A DNA stretch of 64,000 bases, from contig JAYGXS010000001.1 of the NCBI GenBank assembly GCA_036362985.1, positions 73,146,126 through 73,210,125 of the forward strand, in the 5' to 3' direction. The notes beneath the pieces are model-generated. The model did no database searches. It was not told the DNA's origin and saw only the letters and a program-made list of their open reading frames with translations. The translations under genes were made by a program, and so were the position numbers. This DNA comes from Ligula intestinalis. Lineage: Eukaryota; Platyhelminthes; Cestoda; Diphyllobothriidea; Diphyllobothriidae. Below, piece by piece: positions 32,696 to 44,930 of this stretch (positions within the stretch are counted from its first letter, which is position 1; every line of letters begins with the position of its first letter).

Positions 32696-33885
32696 GTCCA
32701 AGGTCTCCATGCTAGTATAGCGAATTGTAGGTGCAACCGAACGAAGCTTCCAAATGTTTCGGACAAGGTCTTTTTTTCAAATCCTTATCAGTTGTAATAC
32801 AGCTCTGGCCGAGATCACCGTCTTTGTGCAATTCAATACTGGTTTGATTGATACAGTAGTCCACGTACCCTAGTCTTTCTGACCCTCAACTGTTTGCAGC
32901 GTTATGTCGTTTAAGAAGTAAATCTTTGGATTGAGGGCCCTCCAAATGCAGATTTTAAGAAAGTTGCATTTACTAACATTATAGGACATAAGTCAGTGCC
33001 CTGACCAGTCCTCCAGCTTATTAAAGTTTATTTGTATGTGGTTTTAATCTGCCGTATTATTAGCTACTTTTTATAGTCCTATGTCGTCAGCGAACGGGGT
33101 GACATCACAGTCTAGGTCCGTGACACAGTCATAGATGAAAACAGGAAATACCGCGGGACCTAAAATGGAGCCCTGTGCGACGCTTTCTCCTTCGGGTACC
33201 CATGAAGACTGCTGGCGCTCGACTTGCTAAAAAGATTTGAATCCATACGGAAATGTTCCCGCGAAATCCTACGTGCTGCCGACCATCGCGTCTTGAAGAA
33301 AATACTCGTACGAGTTATGTGTCTTGTTTATGCAGCAGATATACGTTTTCTTGCATAAACTAATGATCGTTTACAAGCCATTGCATCCAATCCTATCTTT
33401 GATTGTAACTTCTTTTCAACTGTTGGTTTCCACGGAAAGAATTTTTCGATAATAACAGGATGCAAACCTAGCCTAAACTGATAAGCGAGCCTGTAGCGCC
33501 AGCGCCAAGCCCGCAAACTGTTAAGTGACTGCGTTCCTCTATTTGCTTCCGGGACAGCCAATCGCAGGTGCGATAGACTGCTATTGGCCAAGCACTTGCT
33601 CAAGCGGCCAGTGACTCACTTCTGTATGACGGTTACGCATTCACGCCCACGCCAACAGACAGACGCGCGTGCAAGGCTCGTGCCTACCGCGCGTCGGGGC
33701 ATCAGACCACCACTGAGTTCCTGTACAGAATAAATCACTCCTACTGGTCTTACCCCCTTCTCTTCCTGTACGGAACTGTGCGTGATAATTGTAGTGTTCT
33801 GAGCACACCCACGGCTTGGACTCCTACAAGCCAAAGTAAAACTGGCAATTTTTCTAAATCGCGTTTAGTGCTGTCTGGCACAAAA

Positions 33886-34425
33886 AATCAGGAGACAACT
33901 TCCTACGTATAAGTAGCTCTGCGTGACAACGTGCATAACCGTGCAGATAAATTTCACAGCTGGCTCTGCACCCTAACCGACCTATTACACGACCTTACGC
34001 GGATTAACATCCTCATAAAGTTTGGCCTGCACCTGTGCGACACTCGAAGAGAATGCAATCCTGCAAAATGGTGGTCATTATTGTCGGCGTTTTGGTTAGC
34101 TGTGGCGTCTTATTACTTGCGATTGTTTGTATAATCGCCGCTTTTGAGCATAACAGGTCTGAGATGCTAACCAATTCATCAGCCATGGCTGCCTGCTCAT
34201 CGACTGTTTCATGATTTACGGCTAGGAGCATACCTCTGGCTAGAGACCAATTGTGTTTTCGATTGCTTTTCCCCCCGCGGCCGGTGAACACTCAACTTTA
34301 TTTCCTTCCAAACAATCCTCAGCAGAGTCCCCACTCCACCATTGGACATGTCAGTGTTTGTATATATTTTCCATCATTAACGCCTTTTATTTCTTTTGGT
34401 TCTCCTTTACTTTATAATTTGCCGT
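33886..34425 (+). repeat. Duplicated segment with TATA-like box and small membrane ORF, copy B
   Basis: Partner of 30300-30833: AAATCAGGAG, TATAAGTAGCTCT, GATAAATTTCACA, CTGGCTCTGC, CTCATAAAGTTTGGCCTGCA, the hydrophobic ORF at 34053, and TTTTCCATCATTAACGCC near the end. Same orientation, 3.6 kb apart. Confidence 0.7.
34053..34214 (+). CDS. Candidate small signal-anchor protein, copy B
   Basis: The frame begins MQSCKMVVIIVGVLVSCGVL and continues LLAIVCIIAAFEHNRSEM, 53 codons to TGA. Compared with copy A the hydrophobic helix is preserved although most residues differ conservatively. The splice donor present in copy A (GTGAGC) reads ATGATT here, so this copy may have lost its downstream exon. 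Confidence 0.35.
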   Translation: MQSCKMVVIIVGVLVSCGVLLLAIVCIIAAFEHNRSEMLTNSSAMAACSSTVS

Positions 34426-34529
34426 CCTGCATAAAACTGTTCCTTTTCTCATGTCCTGTTAACCGGACGATAGCAACATTTGTCAATGCAAGTTCACCGA
34501 TCGATAACGCTTCGTCTTTTCACTGAGTC

Positions 34530-34680
34530 TGGAGCCTCTTGACAGCCAAGCGTTGAGCGTATATCCTCAAGAGGTCGCGGGTTAGAACCTCGGGTGGTGC
34601 ACCGCCTGGGGTTGGGTATGACTGGCTGATGATGACTAGTAAACCAGAAATGGCTAGTTGAGTCTCCCTTTTATTTGATG
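34530..34680 (+). mobile_element. tRNA-derived SINE, copy 5 (head degraded)
   Basis: B-box-like GGGTTAGAACCTCGG, then GTGCACCGCCTGGGGTTGG, GACTGGCTGATGATGACTAG, AAACCAGAAATGG, GAGTCTCCCTT. The A box is weak. Confidence 0.7.
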
Positions 34681-34689
34681 ACGATGTTC

Positions 34690-36160
34690 ATAGACCATAT
34701 TAAGTCATCCTTACCAACTCTGCTCGTGAAAAAGTAGCAGACGGTAGGCAAATATCCACAGGGCGGGATTTTCGAATGAGTAGCTGGTTATTTGTGCGTA
34801 TCTCGGGAGCAAGCACTCGACAGTCTACCCCTGTGGTCGCTTACTCGCTTATTTGTTCAGTCGGTGTGCCCACCTCATCTCGTACAGCACTGCGTGCGTT
34901 TGGAGTAGTTAACAGTGCTGGAAGACTTCTACTGCACTCTCCTTTCTTCACTCACCTATGTCAGGAGTATGGGAGGTTTGCTCATGTTAAGCGGCTGACA
35001 CAGCTAAACGGTTCGTCTGTCCTTGCTACACGCCTTGTCTGCGCAAGACAATCCAGGTTTTAACAGAAGAAAAAGGGGGGCAGTTCGGATTCCGACTAAT
35101 TGAGAGTGCTATAGGTGCTGCATTAAGAAGGAGCTATTGTAGCCTGACTCTCCGTCTTGGGAGGTGGACTGAATTAAGTCGTCATTTGGCAGACATCAGA
35201 CGACTCATTTTAGGGCACTATGATAGTTAAGTAGCTTTTCATATAGTATATCGTAGGGCAGTAACGTTGCGCATCATGGGACGGGGTCGTAGGGCCAAAA
35301 TCATAACCTTGCTCTCGTCGAAGAACCAGTCCGAGCCACTCAACAGTCTGATGTGACGATTTGGCACAAATAACTGGTGGTGTGTGAACCTGTTCCTAGG
35401 TGTGCCATTATCCCCTCATGTGGGACATTTGTTATGTGTAGGAATTATGCCTGTCATGGCCTAATTTGGCTCCCGAGTTGGTCCAACGCATTATCCACGC
35501 GGTCCGTTGTAGGGACACAAAATCATCACATCTATGTTCTGTAAAAATTCTGAATCCAGCCGTAGGTGGAATTAGCACTACTACATTTCACAAGTATGTT
35601 CCAACTCACATTTGCTTGCGGTGCATCCGCAAGCTTAGCATACAAACAGCTGGCATTTTTGGATATGCCTGCGCACCTGCCTAACCGTCTTAATAATTGA
35701 TGGATGCCGGCCTTTTAAAAATGTCGGCTAATATTTCATGAAATCGGTCACTGACCGTGGATGCGCAACTGAATACGGAGCCAGGAGGAGCAGTTTGTTC
35801 ACTCATCTGGAAAAATGCGTCTTTTCTTGTGATTTCAAAAGCAAGCTTTAGTGCATTATTGGGATGCAGTGTTTTGCCAAGTCTTCTATTTGCTTGGCTG
35901 AATTGTTCTAGTGCTATGGATGCAGCCCCGACAAACGTTCGTGGTAAAAAAATGGCCTATTTTCATGCATGTATGATGAATGCAAACATTAACCCAATCC
36001 ATCAGGCAAACACATCCATTTTCCATTCGGCAAGCCCACTAACCGGAAACCAATTGAGGGTTTTCAAGGATTGTTATTTTCCGAATGGAAACTGACACCC
36101 GAAGATTTTATCTCTCTTATTTAATTTTGACTGTAAGTCGTAGGCAAGGGTCGCTTTGGT
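34690..36160. other. Unassigned stretch
   Basis: It contains a dispersed-repeat motif GGAGCTATTGTAGCCTGACT near 35125. Open frames at 34776-35063 and 35757-36095 (plus), and an ATG-less frame on the minus strand near 35940-35700 (reading EQFSQANRRLGKTLHPNN and further), have no recognised relatives. Confidence 0.35.
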
Positions 36161-36164
36161 CCCT

Positions 36165-36425
36165 GCGCTCAAAGTTTTAAGGCAAGAAAATGGAAACCCC
36201 CCGCATAATTCCAGGAAGCGTATATACTTCGTTTATCTAACCCATAGCCTAGTATTAACCCTAACCTAAATCCGAAACCTAACCTTAGGCCTAAAATTAA
36301 TCCTTGCATTAACACCAATCGTTAAATTGTCTCTAGTGCTAATATTTTTGACATTTAGCACAAGGTTACATATATTACTGGGGTGGGGGTTTTTCCCGTA
36401 CCCGACTTTAAATTGTTGACCACTT
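36165..36425. repeat. CCCTAAC-like repeat family, copy 6
   Basis: Densest copy: AACCCATAGCCTAGTATTAA, CCCTAACCTAAATCC, GAAACCTAACCTTAGGCC. Ends near GCACAAGGTTACATATATT, resembling the GTCACATATTTA edge of copy 4. Confidence 0.6.
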
Positions 36426-37349
36426 ACCACATAAGGAAATCGGATAGGGACTTATCTCTTCCTTTTAGAAAGCCAGCACCGACGAAAAACTGAAAAGTGA
36501 CATAGATTTTCCTACATTTAGGTATCTGCGGATAGCAGTGCTTCAATCATCAAATTTTGAATGGATTCCAATAAGTTCAAGCCGTCAATGAATTCCTATA
36601 TAAATCTGGGATGGCTTTTACTAACTCCTTGAGATTTTCGTTTTTATACTTTAGCCAATACACGTTTTTTCTTTCTGTGAACTTCTACGCAGTTCCCCTA
36701 ACACATGGATCATTTTGAGCTGAACTTCAATGGTAAAAAGCCTTATTGATATAAGTCTAACATCTTTTTTCAGAAATAGTCGTCAGAGAACCCATAATAT
36801 CAAAATGTTGGTTTATTTAATTAAAAATTGTATTTTTACATGAAAAGGAGGCAGGTGAAATTTTAACGTCAAAATATGTCTCAACAGCTCTTTCATAAGT
36901 TCTCTTCGCCTTCTAAAACACGGTTGAAAACACATGGCATCTTTAGTGGAGAAGATTTTCTCACCCAGACAGTCTGTGGAAGTCCGGACCGAAGTTCGGC
37001 CGCCGTCTGCACGTTGTGATCCAGACTTCCGACGCATATATCTCACCCAAAACTTCATAAAGTATTGCCAACTAGTAGCGAAATAAAACCGATACCTCTT
37101 AAACAAACTGCACCTCAGTTGCTGATAGAGATAGGCGCAAAGGAACTTCAAAGTTAGTTTCCAAATTCATGCGGCCGTTACCTGGCAATTACCGGACAGC
37201 AAGCAAAACTGATATCTAATCCTCAGAATCTATAATACTAATAGGATGGTTAAGTAAAAACTTCCAATAAATATTTGAAAAATGTTTATGTAAATGGTGG
37301 AATAACGAGCTGGCCATCGTGAAAAGTAATTATCAGGATATTAAATATG
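36426..37349. other. Unassigned AT-rich stretch
   Basis: No motif or coding region recognised. Minus-strand frame 36813-37151 has no visible domain. Confidence 0.35.
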
Positions 37350-37530
37350 AGAAGATAAATTGGCGAAAATACATTTGTTTTCGATAAATTCTCGTCAGGC
37401 CTTTACATTTATGTGGTATAAATAAACTATGGTGGTTGATGAAGTGTTCTCGTTGTCACGGTGGGGAGGAAGGGGGGTGGGGGGGAAGTTGGGGGAGTTG
37501 AGATCAGAGTGTCAATGTTTAGACGGCCCG
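37350..37530 (-). mobile_element. Penelope terminal repeat (3' side) with complete hammerhead fold
   Basis: Direct repeat of 40059-40235 (AGATAAATTGGCGAA, TTCGATAAATTCTCGTCAGG, ACTATGGTGGTTGATGAAGT, TGTTCTCGTTGTCACGG). Minus-strand hammerhead spans 37412-37355: CTGACGA (37398-37392), stem II GA/TC around ATTTA, GAAA (37382-37379), cleavage triplet TTC, and stem I GGC/GCC plus an outer ATAAA/TTTAT. The neighbouring run of G tracts (37460-37500) could form a G-quadruplex on the plus strand. Confidence 0.8.
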
Positions 37531-40048
37531 GCGTCCAAGATCGCCGATAAGGTGTGCGTGGCTGGACTTGGGACTTGGTCGTCTCTGTGGGGGCCCGTTT
37601 CCGAGGCCTGTGGTCCGCTGTGGGTGGCCGCGTTACCTAGTTTCGCCCATGACAACTGGGTCACCTCGACGAATTTCTTTTGGGCACATAGCAGCGGTCT
37701 GCGTAGCCTGATTGCGGCCGCCTCTGCCATCGCCAACAGACACTGTCCGAGGAGTTTTGAGTAGCTTGAAGGCACCTTGTAAATCACTCGGAAGACCTCT
37801 TTGGCATCTACGCGATGGTTTGAGTCTACCAGGTGCGCTAGAATTGAACTGGTTATACCTTTAAGTTGGCCCTTCCCTAACCATGCGGGCATGTGTTCCC
37901 TTACTGTTTTGGACAAGCTCCGGCTCGTGCGACCAATATATCCTGCCCCACAGGAACAGGTAAATGAATATATGCACATTGAGGTGGTCTGAGCTGGCAG
38001 TTTGTCCTTGATTTCTCCGTATAGGGTGGGAGTAGTTGAGAACAATACATGGGCGTTGACTGCTGGGAAGGTACTTGCTACGGCTTGACTCAGGCGCCTC
38101 CTTAGAAGTTCGCTTAGTCCGTCCCTTTGAAATGGGAGCCTGATGAATATTCATTGCTTTTCTACTGTTAATACTGAGGGCTTTGGCGGCCTTTCAGCCA
38201 TGTTTTTAGTGATAAATCGACTAGGATACCCATTTTGTTGAAAAACTTCTTCAACAATCTTACGCTCCTCGTCAATGCTATCAGTCGAGCAAACCCTCCT
38301 CACCCTTTGCGTCAAACACCGTACTAAATTCCGTTTGAACTTCAACGGTACGAAACTAGCAAAATTGATGTATTGCCCGGACCACGTCTTCTTGTGATAT
38401 ACCCTATATTGAATGCTCCCATCGGCTCTTTTACTCAATAGCACATCAAGTAATGGAAGTGATCCAGATTGTTCTTCTTCTAGGGTAAATTTTATCGATT
38501 TGTGCTCCCGATTTACTGTATGCATTAGTGTTGATAAGTTGGTTTGATCTGATGCAACTGCGAATATATCGTCTACGTACCGTTTGTACTACGTTAGATT
38601 ATTTATCTGGTGGCTAAGTTGCGTAGCTTCTAGTTTGCCCATGAATATATTTGCTAGATGTGGGCCAGGGGCGAGCCCATAGCCACTCCGTCCAATTGTC
38701 TGTACAGGTTATTGTCAAATAGGAACTGTACATTCATGGTGCATTTTAGCAATAATTCCTTCAGTGCAGTAACCTGCATTCCTATGTCCTGCTGAGTCAA
38801 GTTAATGAATTCACAGATGTAGTCTATTGTTTCTGTGACCGGCACGTTCGTGAATAGGGACGAGACATCCAGTGAGAACATCATCATCCCGTTCAGGTCA
38901 AGGTCTTTCATGCCATCCACGAATTTAAAGGTGTCTCGGAGGCTGTGAGGTGCTATTTGACTCTGTATGGGTTTCAGCTCGTCTGCTAGCCATTTTGCTG
39001 TCACATGGTATGGCGAGTTTCTCATATCTAGGATGGGACGAACGGGCATGTCATCTTTGTGAAACTTAGGCAGCCGGTATAGTCGAGGTATGTGCGTGCC
39101 AACGGGACGGAGACGCTCTAAGTCATATTCGCTTATGACGCCGTCCTTTTGAAGTCTTTTCAGACAATCAGTCAGCTGGGTTACAACCTCATCCATGCGA
39201 TCTTTATCCTTTTCTGTCTTGCTAAACTTTTGTTCGTCTGACAAAATGGATTGCATTTTCGCAATGAAGTCTGTTTTGTCCATTAGAATAACGCCCGTTC
39301 CCTTATCTGACCTCGTTATTAGGATGTCCTTGTTCTGTCGGAGCTGTCTTAATTTCTCCATTGGGCTTTCGTCAGCAGACCCCGATGATGATTTTGGCCA
39401 CTGTTTAAGTCCTGATCTGAACAGTTAACTAGTGTAGACTTAAAGTGCTGTATACTCTCCGCTGACACTGGCTGAAGGTCATGTCTTTGATTAAGCCAGT
39501 TTTCAAACTGTGTTTCCAGCTCTAGCTGGTTTGGTTTCTGGCGAGGACAGCAAAATTTTGGACCCAATGATAAGGCTTCTAGCGAGGTTTTATCAAGATA
39601 TACGGAGGAATAGTTGTGTACGTACCGACTTGGATCCTCAGGAAGCTTCGATTGTGGTCTGCATTCCTGTACTATACGAAGAAGAGAAGTTGTCTTGGCT
39701 TCTCCTGACTTTTCCCCGATGAACTGCACGTAATTCTCGAATTCCAGTCTTTCGTCTGCGTTTAGGTGGTCACGTGTGGCTGCACGTTGGAATAAGTGAT
39801 ATCCTTACGTGGATGCTTTCCAGTTCATTCTTGGCAAATCTTCTTAAGGCATCACTGGTGATAACCGTGCGACTTCTCCGCATTGCTCTCCAGTAGAAAG
39901 TTGGGTACTCGTTTACCTCGACGCATCTCTCGATAAAGCTAGCCCGTGAATTCGCCTCCACAAGTTTGGTGTTTATTCTTAGGTACCCATTGAGTGTTTT
40001 TAACACCGCGGGATCTTTGGTTTGTTTTAACTTTGCAAAAATTCCCAT
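37512..40048 (-). pseudogene. Near full-length Penelope-like element (lineage 2)
   Basis: Retroelement that encodes a telomerase-related reverse transcriptase with a C-terminal GIY-YIG nuclease. Minus-strand pieces in order: N-terminal region (40048-39770 and 39729-39349); RT with RSDKGTGVILMDK, RPVGTHIPRLYRLPKFHK, RPILDMRNSPYH, FSLDVSSLFTNVPV and LDGVAMGSPLA (39361-38654); catalytic RYVDDIFAVA (38583-38554); LPLLDVLLSKRADGSI and TWSGQYINFASFVP (38525-38151); then YSFTCSCGAGYIGRTSRSL (38045-37512). Frameshifts join the pieces, so no single intact ORF exists. Direct terminal repeats flank it. Confidence 0.93.
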
Positions 40049-40058
40049 GGAAAAGTTC

Positions 40059-40235
40059 AGAAGATAAATTGGCGAACATACGTTTTTTTTTCGATAAATT
40101 CTCGTCAGGCCTTTACATTTTTATGGTATAAATAAACTATGGTGGTTGATGAAGTGTTCTCGTTGTCACGGTGGGGAGGAGGGGGGAGGTTGGGGGAGTT
40201 GAGTTCAGAGTGTCAATGTCTAGATGGCTTACATC
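40059..40235 (-). mobile_element. Penelope terminal repeat (5' side) with complete hammerhead fold
   Basis: About 90 percent identical to 37350-37530 in the same orientation. Minus-strand hammerhead spans 40122-40064: CTGACGA, stem II GA/TC around ATTTA, GAAA, an A-rich stem III closed by AAC/GTT, cleavage triplet TTC, and stem I GGC/GCC. The core matches its partner base for base. Confidence 0.8.
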
Positions 40236-43200
40236 TAAAAATTTCTGAAAATGCCTACCGGATGTATGCGAAGTTTCGAGTTGTAGGTGTTTGCATAGGT
40301 ACGGGAGAAGGTTGGTTGAGCACTTATAGGTGTTTTGCATATATCCCGTACTTTTAAACGAATAACCAAGCACGTGTGAAAATTGAGTTATTCCTCCCCC
40401 AGAAACACGAAATAATGATGAACGTGTTTTTCTAGCGAGAGTAGGTTTTATCTCGCATCTTAGCCACTCTTCCTTCAATAACACATGGTATAAACGTGCA
40501 TAAAAAGTATTCATTTATCCTCTTATGTAAGATGCGAACATCCGAAAGCTATGTAAGTCAGTAAACGCGATAAGAATTTAATTGGAAAGAAAGAACAAAC
40601 GTGGTCTTAACCTGTTATTCAAATTGTGTCAAGTTAATAAACGGCTATCTTTAGCTCAATAGAACAAAACGCCTTCATATGCGACTTTAAGGATCCATTG
40701 GCTTTGAAATGAAAATTCTCGCTGAAACAAATTCTCTTAATTTGTTTAATGAAACGTTTACAATGCATCAAAGAAATAAAGCTATTAAAGGCCACTAAAG
40801 TTGGCTTACTTTTGCTCACATTGATATTTTGTCGAAGTCGATGAACGTAAAACCTAATCGAACTTGTGACACCTTCGTCAATTTTATTAGATCAGTAAAA
40901 ATAACTCTTCAAGTAAGCATGAATACCATGTCTTCGTGGGCTAGGTGTTTGAGGAATTTTGAATCAACTCTGAAAAGTTTCGCACAGTCTGCTATAGCCC
41001 ACCATTAAAGCGTTGAAAATAGGGAAGCTACGAATAGAAGAGAAGGGTGGAAAGGTAAATCACGTTTTAAAAGTTATGGATCGCGGCTCCAGGCTATGCA
41101 ACCAATAGACATTTCAACGCCGCGCAAGGGTAGCTGTATTAGTAAGACTGAGGTTCTTTATGTGCGCGGATTTGTACATGGAGTTAGTAGGAAGTAAGTT
41201 TAACGTGTTATCCTTCTTATTCACTGCTATGACAATTGAGGCTTTCGATCACCGCAGTCATGACTGATACGGTTAATATTGTACTAATGCATTTAGTGTT
41301 AATATGCCTTTCATTCTAGGATCAATAAACGGCTAAACAAAATAACTACTGACATATTATTAAGTGATGCAAGGTACAGTAATTTATCGGACATGTAAAT
41401 CTACTTGCATTTGATAAGAATATTCAAAGCAAACAGCATTCATAAAGTAGGTTCATGCCTTTCAGTGAAGCAAAGTTAACTGTTGGTATTTGAAAACTTT
41501 AACGAATTCATAAAAATTAAAGAACATTTAATTGACATTGCAAAAATTCGGGAAAAAATATTAATCGATATGAAAATGCAGTTACTTCTGAAGAATGGAA
41601 ACGACATGGCTGCCATCGATTCAAAACAATCTTGGAAGTATTTGGGCAGTACGTATGCAAGACTTTAAATTGTTTGACTGGTGGATTTTATGGTTACCAC
41701 CATTAGCATATTTCAGTTGACCTTGAAGCATGATTTTCTCTGGGGGTCAGGATAAATGCCCGATTCTAAGGTGCGGGTGAAGGTGAAGGACACGGGGAGG
41801 CGAAGCGTATGGATGAGAGTTATGTCTACTGAGGGACACACTTCGCGATAGTTTAGGCAAAAAGTCAAAATATCGAAAGTAAACATTGGTAAGCAATGCT
41901 TGCGCGATTCTCAGGTGGAGCACAAAAACGTTAAAAATTTTTCGTTTTCCCTAAAGTCTTTTACTGAGCACTGAGCAAGACGCACGCAAAGCCACCTAAG
42001 AATATGACTCCAAGGAAGCAAGCTTTGATAGGATGCCGTTGACTGTACTACCGTCTCCCGTTAATTCCACCCATGGAACTTTTCTATTGAGGGCCTTCTA
42101 AATGAGAATAGTGCACCGTAAGTCGTTCGCAGTATGACAGCCTACTCATTACTTTTGATGAGTTTCAAAAACGCCTGTCCTAGAAAAAGACTATAGGTGC
42201 CTAAAAATGGCACTTGATAGAAATGAATACTTAATTTGCAGGGTTTTTTTCTTTTGACTTTCGGCGTCCTTATAAATGCAAATATACTTTGAAGAAAATA
42301 GGACCAAAATGTCTTTTCTATACACACTCAATAGTCAACCATGTCACCTTCTAATTTAATATACGAAGAAAGGCTTTACGTAGATTCTAAACAAGGTTCT
42401 AATTATGAGATCTTTAGGAACATACAATTTTCAATCAAATCCTATTGTGTCTGTCAACTTTTTCATAAAGTATATAATATAGTTCAAATCCCCTGCAACA
42501 TTTTATCAGCAATATGTGTAATCTTCTTAATGGCGTAGGCGAATGCATTGCAGGCCTTATACGGAACGTATAAAGTTTTTAGACTAGCAATCTGCAACAA
42601 AGATACAGTATCGGATCGGGCTCAAAATTGTGCGTGAATTGGAAAACATTTAGGAAATTCCAACTATGCACTTTTAGTGCAAAATTTATCAAAGACATGA
42701 TTTGCTACCAAACGAATAACAGAACTATCATTTTGCCGAATTGGTGTATAAAGTACTTTTACATTTTTAATGGCATCGTAAATCAGTAGAAGGGATTCAT
42801 GGTCATCGTTATCGAATGCGGTTTCTTTACTGCACCGAAACGACGTGGACTAGGAAGGTGGCATCCTAGTCTCTTTCCGATATCATGGGATTGTTCCGCA
42901 AGATGCTTGATCTTCAATCCCGAATAAATTCACCCCTCTTATTCCAAGACATTTCACAATTAACAGTTTACAAGATGGATCATGCACTATGTGTATAAGT
43001 TTAGCGTTTTGTTTATGGTTCAATTTACGTTAAGCATGTGGTTTAGGGTCACTACTTGGAGTTCGGTTCATGCCAGGGTTGGAGTTGTAAAACGGCAATA
43101 TTTATCCATAGGGGAATTTAGCTCAACGTCACGTACTTTTCTTGGTGGAGGGGGTCACTATTCCACCTCTTGCCGTTTTTTCTATCGCGACTATCGCGTT

Positions 43201-44637
43201 TTGGGATCTTCCAGACCCGGTTCCTTTGCAGAGGAAAGAGAAGTCATGGGAAAGCCAAAGTAGTTGGAAGAATGTATTCTTTATAGAATGAATTGGAGAA
43301 GGAGCAGCAGAAATTGACTATCATATGACCACACAACCGCAAGCCAGCGGGCAGCATCTGAAGCGAGGTCTGTTCGGCAGTCGTCAAATGAGGTCCTGTG
43401 TGATTCGGTGTGTGATTGGCTGTTACACAGACTTGAAACAGCGGGCACTTCCGAAAGTGCACTACGGCTTGAGCTAGTCACGACAGGCGTTCACAAGTGC
43501 ACTTCGTGCTGAGCCAGACACTACACAAATGCTAAATTCCTTTTTGTAAATTAGGCGCAGCACTAGAAGCGCAGAGTAAAGTTGGTGGGAAGCGGTGTGA
43601 TAAATATTGTACTGTTAGCACCTCAGTGGTGTCCTCGAAAACTCCATTTACTTCCAAAGTAATTAACCAATCCATTGTTTAAATTAGCCGCCCTGTGGCT
43701 CGTCGAATATGCGTCCTACTGCCATTAATATTGTGGTTCGCCGTGTCATGACGACAACAGATAAAGTGATCGGTTGTTTGCTCTTGTGATTAACTGGACA
43801 TAGTAGTGATAGGATTTGTATCGGTTCTCTGATATCAGAAGGCCAGATGAAAAATAGAATCGGGGCAACTTGCATGGATTGTTATGGTAAGCAGTTTTCG
43901 TTGAAATTTTAATGTAGACTTGATGCAGGAATGATAAGGAATGAATCTCGACAGACAACCCGGGCCAATATTTCTGTCCATAGTTCTAATGGCCAAGGGC
44001 CAAATGTTCGCCTGAAAATAACGGTCAAACTAAGCAAATGACCACAGGTCTGCACTTTAAATTAATTGAGCAAAACTCTCGGCTTTTGGTTAAAATGTAT
44101 TAATTTGTCATTAATGAATACACTTAGTCATGTGTCCTGCTTCTTGCTGAGATGCAGCCGCCTCAGTAACTTCGGTAGTTTATAAAATATCGTTTACTGG
44201 AAAAGGTGTAAATGTAAAGAATATGTGGCTGCATATACAGAGTTGGAGTTTCCGTGCTCCCGGTTTAGGTACTAGTTAAGGTCCAGACACGATATTGCCG
44301 AACTTGCACTCCTAGAGGACAAAGCCGTAAGGGATTTGGCGGGATTCAGAGGGAGTGTAAATGCAAGTCTACGCAAATGAATAAGCCGATCTCGTCAAGT
44401 GTGTCATGGTTCAGCTTTCGAAGCAGACCGAAGTAAGAAAGTATCGAATATAATACTGTGAGATACGATGTGGTCCGGCCAGATAAAAGATGAATAAGCG
44501 TATCCAAACGGTTATGAAATAGTAAATGGGATGAGGCGTGGAAGGCCAGAGTGTTTCAGATAATTTAATGAAGTGTTGAATGAGTAGAATATAAGTAATT
44601 AATAAGTGACTTCCAGACGAGTGCACTCCAACCATGA
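40236..44637. other. Unassigned AT-rich stretch
   Basis: No conserved coding region, RNA gene or repeat with a partner in the window was recognised. Frame 40514-40137 (minus) reads out of the PLE terminal repeat; the others are short. A shared short phrase GGATGCCGTTGACTGT occurs at 42034 and 52609. Confidence 0.35.
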
Positions 44638-44930
44638 GTGGGCCAGAGTCCAGAGTGGCATTCCAGTCGGTGTAGTCGCCGGGTCTGCAGGTCCGCAACA
44701 GGCAGTAGATCGCCTGTTTCGGGAGTCCTGAGAATAAGCAGTCATCACATTTAAGGTCCCTCTGTGACTTGGCCTTGGGAAGTAATTGACCAGTTGGCCA
44801 GACACGTCCGTGACCTTTTTCGGAGGTTTGGCATCGTCTAGCGTGCACGGACTGGTAGGCACGAAAGCTAGACACTCGGGTCATGCCCCACAGGCATCTG
44901 AGCAAAGCATAACTTCCAATAAGAGGTCGC
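44638..44930 (-). repeat. Three-copy repeat, unit 1 (partial)
   Basis: Contains CCAGAGTGGCATTCCAGTCG, GTGACTTGGCCTTGGGAAGT, GCACGGACTGGTAGGCACG and ends CTTCCAATAAGAGGTCGC. Lacks the first ~110 bp of units 2 and 3. The minus-strand open frame is similar in all three units, but no known protein is recognised. Confidence 0.8.

Larger units (their letters stand above)
31877..33250 (-). pseudogene. Decayed CR1/Jockey-like LINE reverse transcriptase, interrupted
   Basis: The minus strand from 33250 reads VAQGSILGPAVFPVFIYDCV, then CDVTPFADDI (RT catalytic FADD), later DWSGH, NVSKCNFLKICIWR and LNDITLQTVEG. The C-terminus at 32128-31877 reads KHFFSNRVVALWNALPEDIV, typical of CR1/Jockey-type elements. 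Between 32700 and 32130 the element is interrupted by SINE sequence. Stops and frameshifts throughout. Confidence 0.8.

Noticed and set aside
35700..35960. ATG-less minus-strand frame that reads like protein
   Set aside because: About 80 open codons with coding-like composition, but no relatives, splice sites or start; chance cannot be excluded.
44800..44880. Hammerhead-like GCACGAAAGC in the three-unit repeat
   Set aside because: CTGGTAG does not match CUGANGA and no stem II can be drawn; GAAA alone is not enough.
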